Assembly (NCBI RefSeq): GCF_030272615.1
Contig: NC_081412.1
Location: forward strand, 544,199,370 to 544,247,869
Source of the DNA: Cryptomeria japonica
Taxonomy: Eukaryota > Streptophyta > Pinopsida > Cupressales > Cupressaceae
Length of the DNA stretch: 48,500 bases
Direction of reading: 5' to 3'
How positions within the stretch are numbered: position 1 is the stretch's first letter; each line of letters begins with the position of its first letter. This document shows positions 17,095-26,450 of the stretch, one piece after another. A program made the translations under genes and the position numbers. The notes beneath the pieces were generated by a model. That model saw only the letters and a list, made by a program, of their open reading frames with translations, was not told where the DNA came from and did no database searches.

Positions 17095-18130
17095 TTGTAA
17101 TAGTTCAAGCCTCTCCTAATTTTATCTAATCAAAACATATTTCAAGGAAAAAATCCAATGCATTCTATTGCAAGCTTTATCAAAATAAATCTTAACTAGA
17201 AGGACTTTTTTTACTCATTATTTCATGAGCTCAATAGTCTCCATGGATTCTAGGATAATATTATCTAGAATAAACCTTAGTTTGTTTCGTTCTAACTATC
17301 CAATTTTATATATGTTTAATCCTTATATCTATGGATTTAATAATAGTTTTATAAGACGTACTAAAAAATGTAATATGATACCATCTAGAGATAGAGTCTT
17401 CATTTCTCCACTTCAAAAGTATTTTAATTAGGTTTATTAAAAATTAGGTCCTAAAGAAGCTTTCTTCAAATATTTAAAATATACTTTAATATATTGACAT
17501 ACTGTTTTGATGGAATTGAACAAAAAGACCATCAACCCTAGGGCTTTTGTTTAATATCATTAAAAAAATAGCTTGTTTTAATTCCTTCATAGATGGATCA
17601 CACTCTAAAAAATTACAAAAAATTAGTATCCACCTTTTGGGGAATATGGTCTTTAATAACATATTATTGTATTAACTATATTTTTTTTTTATTGAGAAAA
17701 TTTTATATGAAGCTTCACCTAATAATTTTGAAATTGCACTTTAATCTCTTATAGATTCATATGAATATAAATTGAACAATCTTGAATTGCATTAATATGA
17801 TAATTTTTATGTTTATAAGTTTAAATATTTAATAATTATTTGGAAAATTTGTCACTATCCTTAAACCAATGTAATCTATCTCAAATTTTAGCTCCTTGTC
17901 CTCTAGAAATATCATGTTTATAAAGTTGGGATTCTAAAGTGATTATAGAAGCTTGCAAAATTGATATCTTTTGGATTTGAATTAAGAAATTTTATAGCAT
18001 GTTCTATCTTTCCTTGAAGGGATTTTTTCTTACATTTTTACTTCCAAACCAATCTGTCACCCAAAGAATTTAAGAATTCAACACATTGTGAAATATCATA
18101 TTACAACAAATCCCTATATTAACCTTTTAA
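17095..18130 (-). pseudogene. LINE pre-RT and reverse transcriptase N-terminal half
   Basis: On the minus strand, 18070-17830 reads the region before the RT of L1-like pol: KKKSLQGKIEHAIKFLN and then RLHWFKDSDKFSK, the (R/I)xxWxxEGDxNSKFF block. Then 17640-17560 gives the KALGLMVFLFNSI text for the usual KSPGxDGxxxxFY. At 17221-17280 it reads RFILDNIILESMETIELMK (the RxxLDN block), and at 17156-17200 KIYFDKACNRMHW, RT motif A. In motif A the catalytic Asp is replaced by Tyr (GAT to TAT on the minus strand). Stops and shifts are numerous. It is the upstream part of the RT/RNase H at 14194-15370, giving one dead LINE about 3.9 kb long plus the insertion. Confidence 0.75.
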
Positions 18131-18137
18131 ATGTATC

Positions 18138-18500
18138 AAGGGCTCCATCCTCAGACTTCAAAAAATAAATCCAATAATTTTGTGAGTAATCATCTATGAA
18201 AGTAATAAAGCATGATGACTTACCCAAACTCTTTGTCTATATAGGACTACAAATATTTGGTTGAATCAATTGAAGTGGGTAATGGGCCCTCCATGATTTT
18301 CCTTGAGAGAATGATTCCCTTGCATGTTTTTCTTTAGCACACCCCTCACAAGGATATTTGTGTTCTTGAACCTTAGGCAACCTAAAAAACAAAAGATTTT
18401 GATGTAAGAAACTTCAAGGTATGAAAATTGAAATGTCCATACCTGAGATGTTGTGCAACCAACTTTTATCCTCATATGCCATATGAAAAACAATGGTTGC
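18138..18500 (-). pseudogene. Copia integrase N-terminal part (zinc finger and start of rve)
   Basis: The minus strand reads MRIKVGCTTSQVWTFQFSYL-like text (degenerate LWHxRxGHLN block), KNTNILVRGVLKKNMQGN for the CxGCxxGKHxR block, and then KSLGKSSCFITFIDDYSQNY, the first-Asp region of the rve core. It breaks off at FKRL, just after the core begins. The reading needs frame changes near 18270 and 18330. Confidence 0.7.
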
Positions 18501-18559
18501 TATGTTCACCAAACTTCAATAGGAAAACCCTATTCCTTGACATGGTAATTACTATAAGC

Positions 18560-18915
18560 ATACAATTGCCTTGATTTTCTTATCAGAAATTGTACATTTC
18601 TAGTTTTCAAACACAACCTTATAGTTATTTTCACACAATTGTCTAACACTTAGTAAATTATGCTTTAATTGTGGAGTATAACTTTTTTTTCTTGAACACT
18701 TTTCATTCCTTCCTTTGTATGGACATCAATGGCTCCTTTTTTTGCAATGTTCGATGTGCTATCATCACCACACATAATCTTGGATTTAAAACTCCCATCT
18801 ATTTTAAAGTACAACTCTTCATTACTAGGCATGTAGCTAGAGAACCCTGAATCTAAATTTACCAAACATTTTTTACTTAAATTTTAGCTTTGCCATAAGA
18901 TATAAATAAATTACT
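18560..18915 (-). pseudogene. Copia protease remnant
   Basis: At 18665-18865 the minus strand is open and reads LVNLDSGFSSYMPSNEELYF, a copia protease active-site block with DSG intact, followed by FKSKIMCGDDST and HTKEGMKSV, matching the plus-strand copia protease at 26533-26760. The flanks are broken by stops. The sequence toward 19012 continues to the zinc knuckle half. Confidence 0.7.
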
Positions 18916-19012
18916 TGAAGAAGAATCTTCACCCTTTTGAACATAATTGACATTTTCATTGTTGTTCTCTTATTTTAATTTGAAATCTCTTTCAAAATGT
19001 CCATACCTATTA

Positions 19013-19017
19013 CAATA
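19013..19017. repeat. Target-site duplication CAATA, left copy
   Basis: CAATA before the TGACGCA start of the LTR array is repeated at 22414-22418 after its TGCATCA end. Removing the array and one copy restores the copia zinc-knuckle reading (compare 26380-26400). Confidence 0.85.
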
Positions 19018-19913
19018 TGACGCAGTTAAGGCAGGGAGATCCAATGAAGGACAACCCAACCTTGCAGCTAAACACATAAATCATGCAAAGCATACTGATA
19101 ATTGGTATCAAGGTGTCAAAAATAGCAAAAAGAGAAATCGGTAACAACACATAAGACATAACCGGTAAATAATGTGAATGAATCATATTACAATCTAGAA
19201 AATTATACATAACACATGGTGGATCGTAGTCTAGGATACAAACAATGCTTACAATACAATTACAAGATCTGTAAATCATCCTCATAACAAATCAACCTTC
19301 GGTAACAGACTGCTAGTTCTATCCTAATCGAGACCTCAGCCTTCCAACCTCAGTCCTACCGGATCAAAACAAAGTCGGTTCTATATCTTTGATCTGTCAT
19401 AATTCTCTGTCTTCAATCTTCTAACTTCCCTGATGTCTTCAAATGATTCACAAGCTTCTATATATATAACACCCAAAAATAATTACAACTTAATCAAGTC
19501 AGCCCAAAGACCAACCAGTTCATGAAACATCCAACGGTAACATCTTAGCTCAATCACTTAAGAACAATCACAAAATGATGCACCGACCTCTGGGAATACC
19601 AGCTAAGGCCCAAAAGAACACCTCAAATGATCCACAAGTCATGGCGATCAACCGCAACCCAAAATCATCTTCGCTCAACATACAGCCACGCTAGCCAGTA
19701 AGAACATACCAATTGGGACAATATCAGAATCCACATCTTACTAGAAACAAGCCCAAAAGCTATGAAACTTGAACACAACAATTACCATGAACACAAGGGA
19801 AAAAAACTAAAACCATAATGCTAAACACTCAAACATGAAGAATGCCATGCTCTCGAGCAATTCCACTAAAAAACTACCCAACCGGAAAGAACTAGACTGG
19901 TGCTCCTTCATCA
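19018..19913 (-). repeat. LTR copy 1 (3' LTR in element orientation)
   Basis: TGACGCAGTTAAGGCAGG to CTCCTTCATCA, 896 bp. Clearly homologous to the other two copies, with scattered substitutions and small indels. Confidence 0.88.
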
Positions 19914-20273
19914 GACTCTCAGGGTTAATTGAAAAGTGAGTCCCATAACTTTGTCAAGTTTGACAATCAATCAGTAGGTACTTGCAACTCCCTCAGGGAT
20001 TTGGTGATCTAACCACAACTTCTGGTTTCCTCTCCACGGTGATCTACCAGTACAAAGTGTAGCCTGCCTCAGTCAGTGATCTGTTCAAGTCTCCACCCAC
20101 TAACTGCCTCAAGCTCAAGCTCTAGGATCGATAGTCTACCTACAAACCTTTCTTTACCTCACACTCAACGATCTCAACAATTCCACAAGTTGCCTCAATC
20201 TTCTCTCCAACCAACCAGTGCATCACCGGGTCCTGCTCAAGCAATAAGTTCACAAACCAGCTCTGATACCATT
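19914..20273 (-). other. Internal segment 1 with intact iMet PBS
   Basis: 360 bp without gag/pol. The PBS lies at its element-5' end (plus coordinates 20260-20271), two bases inside the LTR. A minus-strand frame stays open from LTR copy 2 through the PBS to a TAG near 20140, but its sequence is not recognisable. Confidence 0.75.
20260..20271 (-). promoter_or_regulatory. Primer-binding site for initiator-Met tRNA
   Basis: The minus strand reads TGGTATCAGAGC, 12 of 12 bases of the standard plant iMet PBS, two bases after the LTR end. In internal segment 2 the equivalent site (about 21511-21522) reads TGGTGTCAAAGT. Confidence 0.88.
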
Positions 20274-21164
20274 TGATGCAGTCAAGGTAGGTAGATCCAA
20301 TGAAGGATAGCCCAACCTGGTAGCTAAACACATAAATCATGCAAAACATACTGGTAACTGGTATCAAGGTGCCAAATACATTAGAAAGAACAACTAGTAA
20401 CAACACATAAGACATAACTGGTAAACAATGTGAATGAATCTTATTACAATCAGGAAAATTATACATGTCACATGCTAGATCACATTCCATGATACAAACA
20501 ATGCTTACAATACAATTACAAGATTCATAGATCACCCTCATAACAAATTAGCCTACGGTAACAAACTGCCAGTTCTATCCTAATTCAGACGTCAACCTTC
20601 GGTCCTCAGTCCTACTAGATCAAAATCCGACTGGTTCTACATCTTCGCTCAGTCCCAATACTCTATCTTCAATCTTCTAACTTCTCTGATGTCTTCAAAT
20701 GATTCAAAAGCTTCCATACATATCACCCACAAATGATTACAACTTAATCAAGTTGGCCCAAAGACCAATGGGTTCATGAAACATGCAACGGTAACATGTC
20801 AGATCAATCACTTAAGAACAATCATAAAATGATGCACTAACCTCTAAGAATACCGAGAAAGGCCCGAAGCAACACCTCAAATGATCTGCAAGTCATGGAG
20901 ATCAACTGCAACCCAAAATCATCTCTGCTCAACATACAATCAGGCTAGCTGGGAAGAACACACCAACCAGAATAATACCAGAATTCACATATTACTAAAA
21001 ACAAGGCCAAAAGCTATGAAAATCAAATAGAACAATGACCATGAACATAGGGAATAAACCCAAAACCATAATGCTAAACACTCAAACATGAAGAAATGCC
21101 ATGCTAGAGAAATTCCACTGAAAACTACCCAACCGGTAAGAACTAGACTAGTGATCCTGCTTTA
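20274..21164 (-). repeat. LTR copy 2 (middle)
   Basis: TGATGCAGTCAAGG to CCTGCTTTA, 891 bp. Its element-5' terminal TCA has changed to TTA. Confidence 0.85.
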
Positions 21165-21524
21165 GACTCTTGGGGTTAATTGAAAAGTAAGTCCCATCAC
21201 TTGCTTTGGTTTAGAAATCAGTCAATAGGTACTTACAACTGCCTCAGGGATTTTGTGATCTAACCACATCTTCCAGTTGCCTTTCCACGGTGATATACCA
21301 GTACAAATTGCAGCCTGCCTCAATTAGTGATTTATTCAAGTCTCCACCCAATAACTACCTCAAGATCAAGCTCTAGGATCAATGGTATACCTACAAACCT
21401 TGTGTTGCCTCACACTTGGTGAGCTGAACAAGTCCACAAGTTGTATCAATATTCTCTCCAACCAATTGGTGCACAACTAGGTCCTCCTCAAGTAACAGGT
21501 TCACAAACAAACTTTGACACCATT
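21165..21524 (-). other. Internal segment 2, PBS decayed
   Basis: 360 bp, the same length as internal segment 1 and similar throughout. The PBS has three mismatches to the iMet site. No coding domain is visible. Confidence 0.75.
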
Positions 21525-22413
21525 TGACGTAGTCGAGGAAGGGAGATCCAATGAAGCACAGCCCAATCTTGCAGCTAAACACATAAATCATGCAAATAAT
21601 ACAGGTAACTAGTATGAAGGTGCCAAAAATAGTAGAAAGAACAATCGGTAACAACACATAAGACATAACCGGTAAACAATGTGAATGAATCTTATTACAA
21701 TCTGGAAAATTATACATGCCACATGCTGGATCGAAGTCCAAGATACAAACAATTCTGACAATGCAATTACAAGATCTGCAGATCATCCTCATAACAAATT
21801 GGCCACCAGTAATAGACTGTCAGTTCTATCCTAATACGGACGTCAACCTTCCGGCCTCAATCCTACCATATCAGAATCCATCTGGTTCTACATCTTCGCT
21901 CAGTCTCAATGCTCTATCTTCAATCTTCTAACTTCTCTAATATATTCAAATGATTCACAAGCTTCCATATATATACTACCCACAAATAATTACAACTTAA
22001 TCAAGTCGGCCCAAAGACCAACGGGTTCGTGCAATGGTAACATGTTAGCTCAATCAATTAAGAACAATCACAAAATGATGCACCGACCTCCAAGAATACT
22101 AGCCAAAGCCCAAAGCAACACCTCAAATGATCCATAAGTCACAGAGATCAACCGCAACCCAAAATCATCTTCGCTCAACATACAACTAGGTTAGCCAGTA
22201 AGAACACACCAACCGCGACAATACTAGAATCCACATCTTACTACAAACAAGGCCAAAATCTATGAAACTCGAACACAACAACAACCCAGAACACAAGGGA
22301 ATAAAATAAAAATCATATTGCTAAACACTCAAACATGAAGAAATGCCATGCTCTCGAGCAATTCCGCTGAAAATTGCCCAACCGGTAAGAACTAGACTTG
22401 TGCTCTTGCATCA
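21525..22413 (-). repeat. LTR copy 3 (5' LTR in element orientation)
   Basis: TGACGTAGTCGAGG to CTCTTGCATCA, 889 bp, followed by the CAATA duplication. Confidence 0.88.
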
Positions 22414-22418
22414 CAATA
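22414..22418. repeat. Target-site duplication CAATA, right copy
   Basis: Identical to 19013-19017; the copia zinc-knuckle codons resume directly after it. Confidence 0.85.
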
Positions 22419-23160
22419 GTAACATTGGATATTTCTTTTATTAAATCTGACCCTACCTGTTCATCCTTGATCACCTCTTCTTTACCTTTTTCCTTTTGAA
22501 TAATTCTAATTCTCACCTCTACCTTGGCCTTTGTTGCTTTTGGAGCCACTCCTTGCATATTCATTCTTTGAAATATGTAACTTAGAGGAAAATGTCTTCT
22601 CATTCATTTCTCTAGATGAATCTCTCAATCTCTCCTCATGTGATATAAGATCCAACAAGGTGATCATACTCAAGGGTGGAAATTTTTTTTCTCTCTTCAT
22701 CATGATGGCAACTTTGTTCATCTTGGTTTTAGAGATCTCAACACCATTTTTATCATAACTTCTTTGCTCATAATTTCTCCCAAAATAACCATTTTATTCA
22801 CCACATATTTTACTCTTACACATTAATCACTTGCATTCTCAATTTCCCACATTTTCAAATTTTCAAAATCCCTTTCAAGGTTTGTATCTTGTCACTCTTG
22901 GTCTGATGAATGTCTTGGAAAATTTCTTTTAGAATCTTCTAAGCATCCTTATTTGTCCTTACATCTGCAATTCTAGCAAACAAGCTCTTACAAATAGCTA
23001 TTTAAATGTGAAATAAAGCCTATGCATTCTTCTACTTTTCCTCCTTCTTGGTCATTTTATCATTGGCTCCAAGTGCATTCCAATAAGTTGGTTCTTCAAA
23101 CCCAATTTCTATAATTTCCCACTGATATTTTCCTATCATAGATATCATAATTTTAATACA
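22419..23160 (-). pseudogene. Copia gag remnant of pseudo-element 1
   Basis: The minus strand, read from 23160 down, gives a UBN2-type copia gag: NALGANDKMTKKEEK, then AICKSLFARIADVRTNKDA, KILKEIFQDIHQTKSDKIQTLKG, and in another frame SHEERLRDSSREMNEKTFSS and SGSKSNKGQGRGE just ahead of the zinc knuckle. These follow the same order as gag of the plus-strand copia (25601-26240). Several stops and at least two frame changes are present. Gag would form the virus-like particle of the element; this copy cannot. Confidence 0.72.
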
Positions 23161-23245
23161 TGAGAATCATAATCACTTACATTGAATTCTGGGATTGTAA
23201 AAGAATTAAAATTTGAGATGATGAAATTTTAACAAAAATAACTTG

Positions 23246-23261
23246 CTCTGATATCAAATGA
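23246..23261 (-). promoter_or_regulatory. Degenerate iMet primer-binding site of copia pseudo-element 1
   Basis: The minus strand reads TTTGATATCAGAGCAAG, a near match to TGGTATCAGAGC, immediately inside a CA that would end the 5' LTR (plus-strand TG at 23260-23263). It sits just upstream of gag, as expected. Confidence 0.6.
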
Positions 23262-23800
23262 AAAATTTAAATAGTCCAAGATAATGATGATATAAATATT
23301 TATCAAGAAAATGGAATAATAACCTACACAACAGATGCAATTTTTCTCAGAAAATTTAAAAGAGAACTAAAAAATGATTTTTTTCCCTTGTGAAGGTGAC
23401 ATGCTAAACAAAAAGACTGAAGAAAAATAAAAATTGTAGGGGGATAGAGGCTTGTAGGTATAACTAAAGGATTAGATGCATTAGTCTCCAACCAAAATTG
23501 CCAATTGGGTATCATCAAAGATCTTTCATAGATAAATATTTGGAACAATAGTTGCATAGATAAATATTTGGAGCAATAGTTGTATCTATACAAAAGTATG
23601 CAAATCCATAGAAGAAGAGACCCACCAATGGATGGGTAGATATCAAATAACTATTTCTCAAAATACATTTTTGTCAACAAGATGAAATTCCCATACCAAA
23701 ATCGGTCCTACATATAGAATTAGAGGATTTGCATTCTTAAATCTCTAAACTTGTCTCTAAATCTCAGATTTGTCAATCACAAATTGAATGATTAATATTG
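23262..23800 (-). repeat. Probable 5' LTR (or part) of copia pseudo-element 1
   Basis: By position outside the PBS this AT-rich stretch should be the 5' LTR. The element-3' end (plus TGAAAAATTT at about 23261) is plausible, but I cannot fix the other border because no second LTR survives. It contains a 28-bp tandem duplication (23527-23554 and 23555-23582, ATAGATAAATATTTGGA core). Confidence 0.35.
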
Positions 23801-23813
23801 ATTGTATGTATAG

Positions 23814-24029
23814 GTGATTACAAAGGGGTCTCCACTAGTTTCAGACATTTTCAAGGCTATATTAAAGATTTCAGAAAGCATAGAGCAGGAAGAAATTCGG
23901 AAGAGGTGGTTCAATTTAAATGAAAGCAAATGCAATGAGGCTGGTGAATTGAAATTAAGTAGATTAAACATTAGCAACTTTTTGAAAATATTTTTGTTGA
24001 TAGGATGCTTATATTTTCTCACTGTTTGA
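23814..24029 (+). pseudogene. Glutamate receptor-like channel (GLR), last-exon-like fragment
   Basis: After a possible splice acceptor (ATTGTATGTATAG, AG at 23812-23813) the plus strand is open for 72 codons and reads the end of a plant ionotropic glutamate receptor homologue. ITKGSPLVSDIFKAILKISE is the KGSPL block of ligand-binding lobe S2, RKRWFN continues its final helix, a Cys follows (KCNE), and RLNISNFLKIFLLIGCLYFL matches the last transmembrane helix M4, which normally reads LSxxxFWGLFLI. GLRs are plasma-membrane cation channels gated by amino acids. A TGA falls at the end of M4, so the cytoplasmic tail is missing unless the +1 frame (LFVLPTFLIYAQKPK) once continued it. No earlier exon (S1, pore) is visible upstream, where copia pseudo-element 1 lies. 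It is either a stray exon of a gene with very long introns or a pseudogene fragment. Confidence 0.68.
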
Positions 24030-24981
24030 TGCTATTTGTGTTGCCTACTTTCCTGATTTATGCACAAAAACCAAAATTTATCTCATGTTATGTCCATCTC
24101 CTCCTAATTGCGAATGTTTGCTAATTATAGAGACTAGGAGAACATCCCACTACCAAAAAGAAAGAAATGTGAGACCACCATTTCATCAAATGGAACCACT
24201 TCTTGGACCAATTCCTCTCAAATCACTATTTTAACATAATAGATATAATATGAATTTCAAAATTATTTAATTTTTCTACTAAAACTATTCTATTTTGTAA
24301 ATGTAGCTTGACCATAAAATGTGGAGAACAATTCAACTAAAATTAATCATATCCATGTTAAAATTGTACTGTATTGATAGAGTAACTACTTTTCATGCAG
24401 ATTAATTTTATTTCTATGAAGAGATAGATCTAGTTTTGACCTTAGATTTGACCCTAAAAAGGAATCACTCTTATAAAGATTACAATATTATTGCGAAGGC
24501 TCTGTGTTAATCTTGTGATTAAACCTTTTCCCTGCAGCTAATCATAAGCAAGTTTCAACTATTGCTAATTTATATTATGAAGATTTGAGACTCAAACATT
24601 CTCACAAATTAATTGAGAAAAAATTTGGTGGCCTGCTATTCATGTTTGCAGAATGTTAGACAAAAATGCGAGTTTCTATACGAGAGAATGCACAAGATAC
24701 AATGTGTTTGTCAGCAGTTGCGGGCATTATTAATATATCTGACAAGTAAGAACAATAGATTAAAGTGATGGTTTCTTCAAGCATAGAGTAATCCCATCTG
24801 GCTTGAGATGAACTATTGATGATTGAAAATTTTGCATGGAAAGTGAGAGGTGGCGACGCTCTGTGGATGGAAAAATTGCCTTTATCATCTAATATTTTTA
24901 AGGGTTGTCTTCATCTCCTATGACTGAATTTAGCAACCATGGCAACTCTTTCTATTTCTTTAGCTACAGTAGTACCATGAA
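24030..24981. other. AT-rich spacer, nothing recognised
   Basis: Between the GLR fragment and the plus-strand copia. No ORF, repeat or element end is supported. An isolated acceptor-like TTTTCCCTGCAG lies at about 24527-24538 without a readable exon after it. Confidence 0.4.
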
Positions 24982-24986
24982 AAAAT
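24982..24986. repeat. Target-site duplication AAAAT, left copy
   Basis: AAAAT precedes the left LTR, and AAAAT at 30237-30241 follows the right LTR. The motif is simple and AAAAT also follows the left LTR (25594-25598), so the evidence is weaker than for the other duplications. Confidence 0.6.
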
Positions 24987-25593
24987 TGTGAAGAACTGAT
25001 ATTGTTCATGCAACTCAGATATTTGCATCTCCCACCATAAAATTAACATTCTCTACCATGCATAACTGAACTCTCAAATCCACTGCCATACACCAACACA
25101 CAACTAGCTAAATTTAGGATCATATATTATTAGTTAATAGTTTTTATTTCTCATGCAAATAAATCAGGTTGTGCATGCAGTTAGACTAATATTAGTTCAG
25201 AGAGATTTCTTTATAACCATCATCGTATAGTGCATTCATATAGAAAGTTAGTTTTTTCCAGCTAAATAAAGCATGCTACACATGTTGTTATTTTTAGAGT
25301 TTTCTTGTTATACTAAACTTTTATTCACAGAGTTAACTGTTGTCAGTTTTCTCTATGGTGACTTTAATAAAGGCTATGATCTCTTTTTAAAGTCAACCTC
25401 TTTGTAATTTATTGATTCAACAATAGAAGAAATCTTTGCATTAAAAACAGAGTATTTAACAATTTAAGAATTTCCAATTCTTGTTATGTGATCTATGAGG
25501 GATATGTAAGTTAATTTATTTATTACTATTATTATTTAGCTTTCTGTTATTTTATTTTGAATCAGTTGGCTCAGAGGAGACAAGGTAGATTCA
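24987..25593 (+). repeat. Left LTR of copia element 2
   Basis: TGTGAAGAACTGAT to GGTAGATTCA, 607 bp, homologous to 29613-30236. Recognisable shared blocks are CTCTACCATGCATAACTGAACTCTC and ACAATTTAAGAATTTCCAATTC. Confidence 0.88.
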
Positions 25594-25600
25594 AAAATAT

Positions 25601-26450
25601 AACCGGATGCATGTTCTAGAATTTGATGGAAATGATTATGATTATTGGTGAATTTAGATGCTAATTTTTTTTATTGGAAAATATTTGTAGAAGATTTTTG
25701 AATCAAGTTACGAGGAGCCAACTGATTGGAATTCCCTTATAGCCAATGAAAGAATAGCAAGAAAGGAGGCAAGGAAGAAGAATGCTTAGGCTTTATTTCA
25801 CATTAAAATAGCTCTCGATAAGAGTCTATTTCCAAGAATATCAAGAGAAACAACTGCCAGATGTTCCTAGAAGACTCTACAAGAAGCTTACCAGGGTAGT
25901 GCTCAAGTTCATGTGGTCAAGCTTCAGACATTGAAGCAAGAGTTCAAGAATTTGAGGACACAAAAAGTTGAAAGTATAAGTGATTATTGTGTCAGAGTCA
26001 AAGATGTGGTCAATAAAATGTCTACACTTGGGGAAACTATAAGCAATGAAGTTTTGATAAAAAAAAAGGTATTGAGATCTTTGATGCCCAGATGGAATCA
26101 TGTTGCCATAATCATAGAAGAATTCAAGGATTCGACAAAACTAGAGTTTGATCAATTGGTTGGATCCCTAATGTCTCATGAAGAAATATTGAAAAATTAT
26201 TTTGGAAGTGTTGAGAAAGCATTTTCCTCTAAATTGTGAATCGCAAAAAATGAAGATGCAAGCAACAGTAGTTCCAAAAGCAATCAAGGCCAAGGTAAAG
26301 GGAAAAGCCAAAATTCGTCAAGAGGTTAGAGGTAGAAGTGGCTGAACAGGAAGAGGTAAAATTGATAGGAGAAATGTTCAATGTTACCATTGTAATAGGT
26401 ATGGTCACTTTGAAAGAGAATGCGGATTGAAAGAAGGTAAAAGTGCTAAC
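25601..26450 (+). pseudogene. Copia gag with zinc knuckle (element 2)
   Basis: The plus strand reads the start of gag from about 25601 (MHVLEFDGNDYDYW), a broken stretch to 25910, then the open frame 25913-26239 with LKQEFKNLRTQKVESISDY, MSTLGETISNEVLIKKKVLR and a SHEEILKNY tail: the UBN2-type copia gag. A TGA at 26237-26239 and a frame change follow. A CCHC zinc knuckle (CYHCNRYGHFEREC, about 26386-26428) is intact. Nucleocapsid function would be RNA binding and packaging. Confidence 0.82.

Larger units (their letters stand above)
19018..22413 (-). mobile_element. Tandem short LTR element: LTR-internal-LTR-internal-LTR
   Basis: Three LTR copies (19018-19913, 20274-21164, 21525-22413; 896, 891 and 889 bp) alternate with two internal segments of exactly 360 bp (19914-20273 and 21165-21524). 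Outer termini are TGACGCA and TGCATCA, an imperfect inverted repeat, flanked by the CAATA duplication, so the whole array behaves as one insertion. An initiator-Met PBS complement (GCTCTGATACCA, 20260-20271) shows that the element runs on the minus strand. The internal segments encode no gag or pol, so this is a non-autonomous, TRIM-like element, unusual in having LTRs more than twice the size of its interior. Tandem structures of this kind can come from unequal LTR-LTR recombination. Confidence 0.85.
18135..23261 (-). mobile_element. Copia-type pseudo-element 1, 3'-truncated, minus strand
   Basis: From the degenerate PBS at 23246-23261 the minus strand runs through gag, zinc knuckle, protease and the start of integrase, and stops abruptly at about 18138, where LINE pre-RT sequence begins. 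It is closely related to the full plus-strand copia at 24987-30236, which served as my guide. The zinc knuckle is split by the LTR array at 19018-22413. RT, RNase H and the 3' LTR are missing. Confidence 0.8.

Noticed and set aside
23324-23593. 89-codon minus-strand frame in the supposed LTR of copia pseudo-element 1
   Set aside because: It includes the 28-bp tandem duplication as repeated peptide and has no domain; position fits LTR, not coding.
24520-24760. Possible further GLR exon after the acceptor-like TTTTCCCTGCAG
   Set aside because: The following sequence has stops in all plus frames within a few codons of each other and shows no GLR similarity; M4 already lies upstream.
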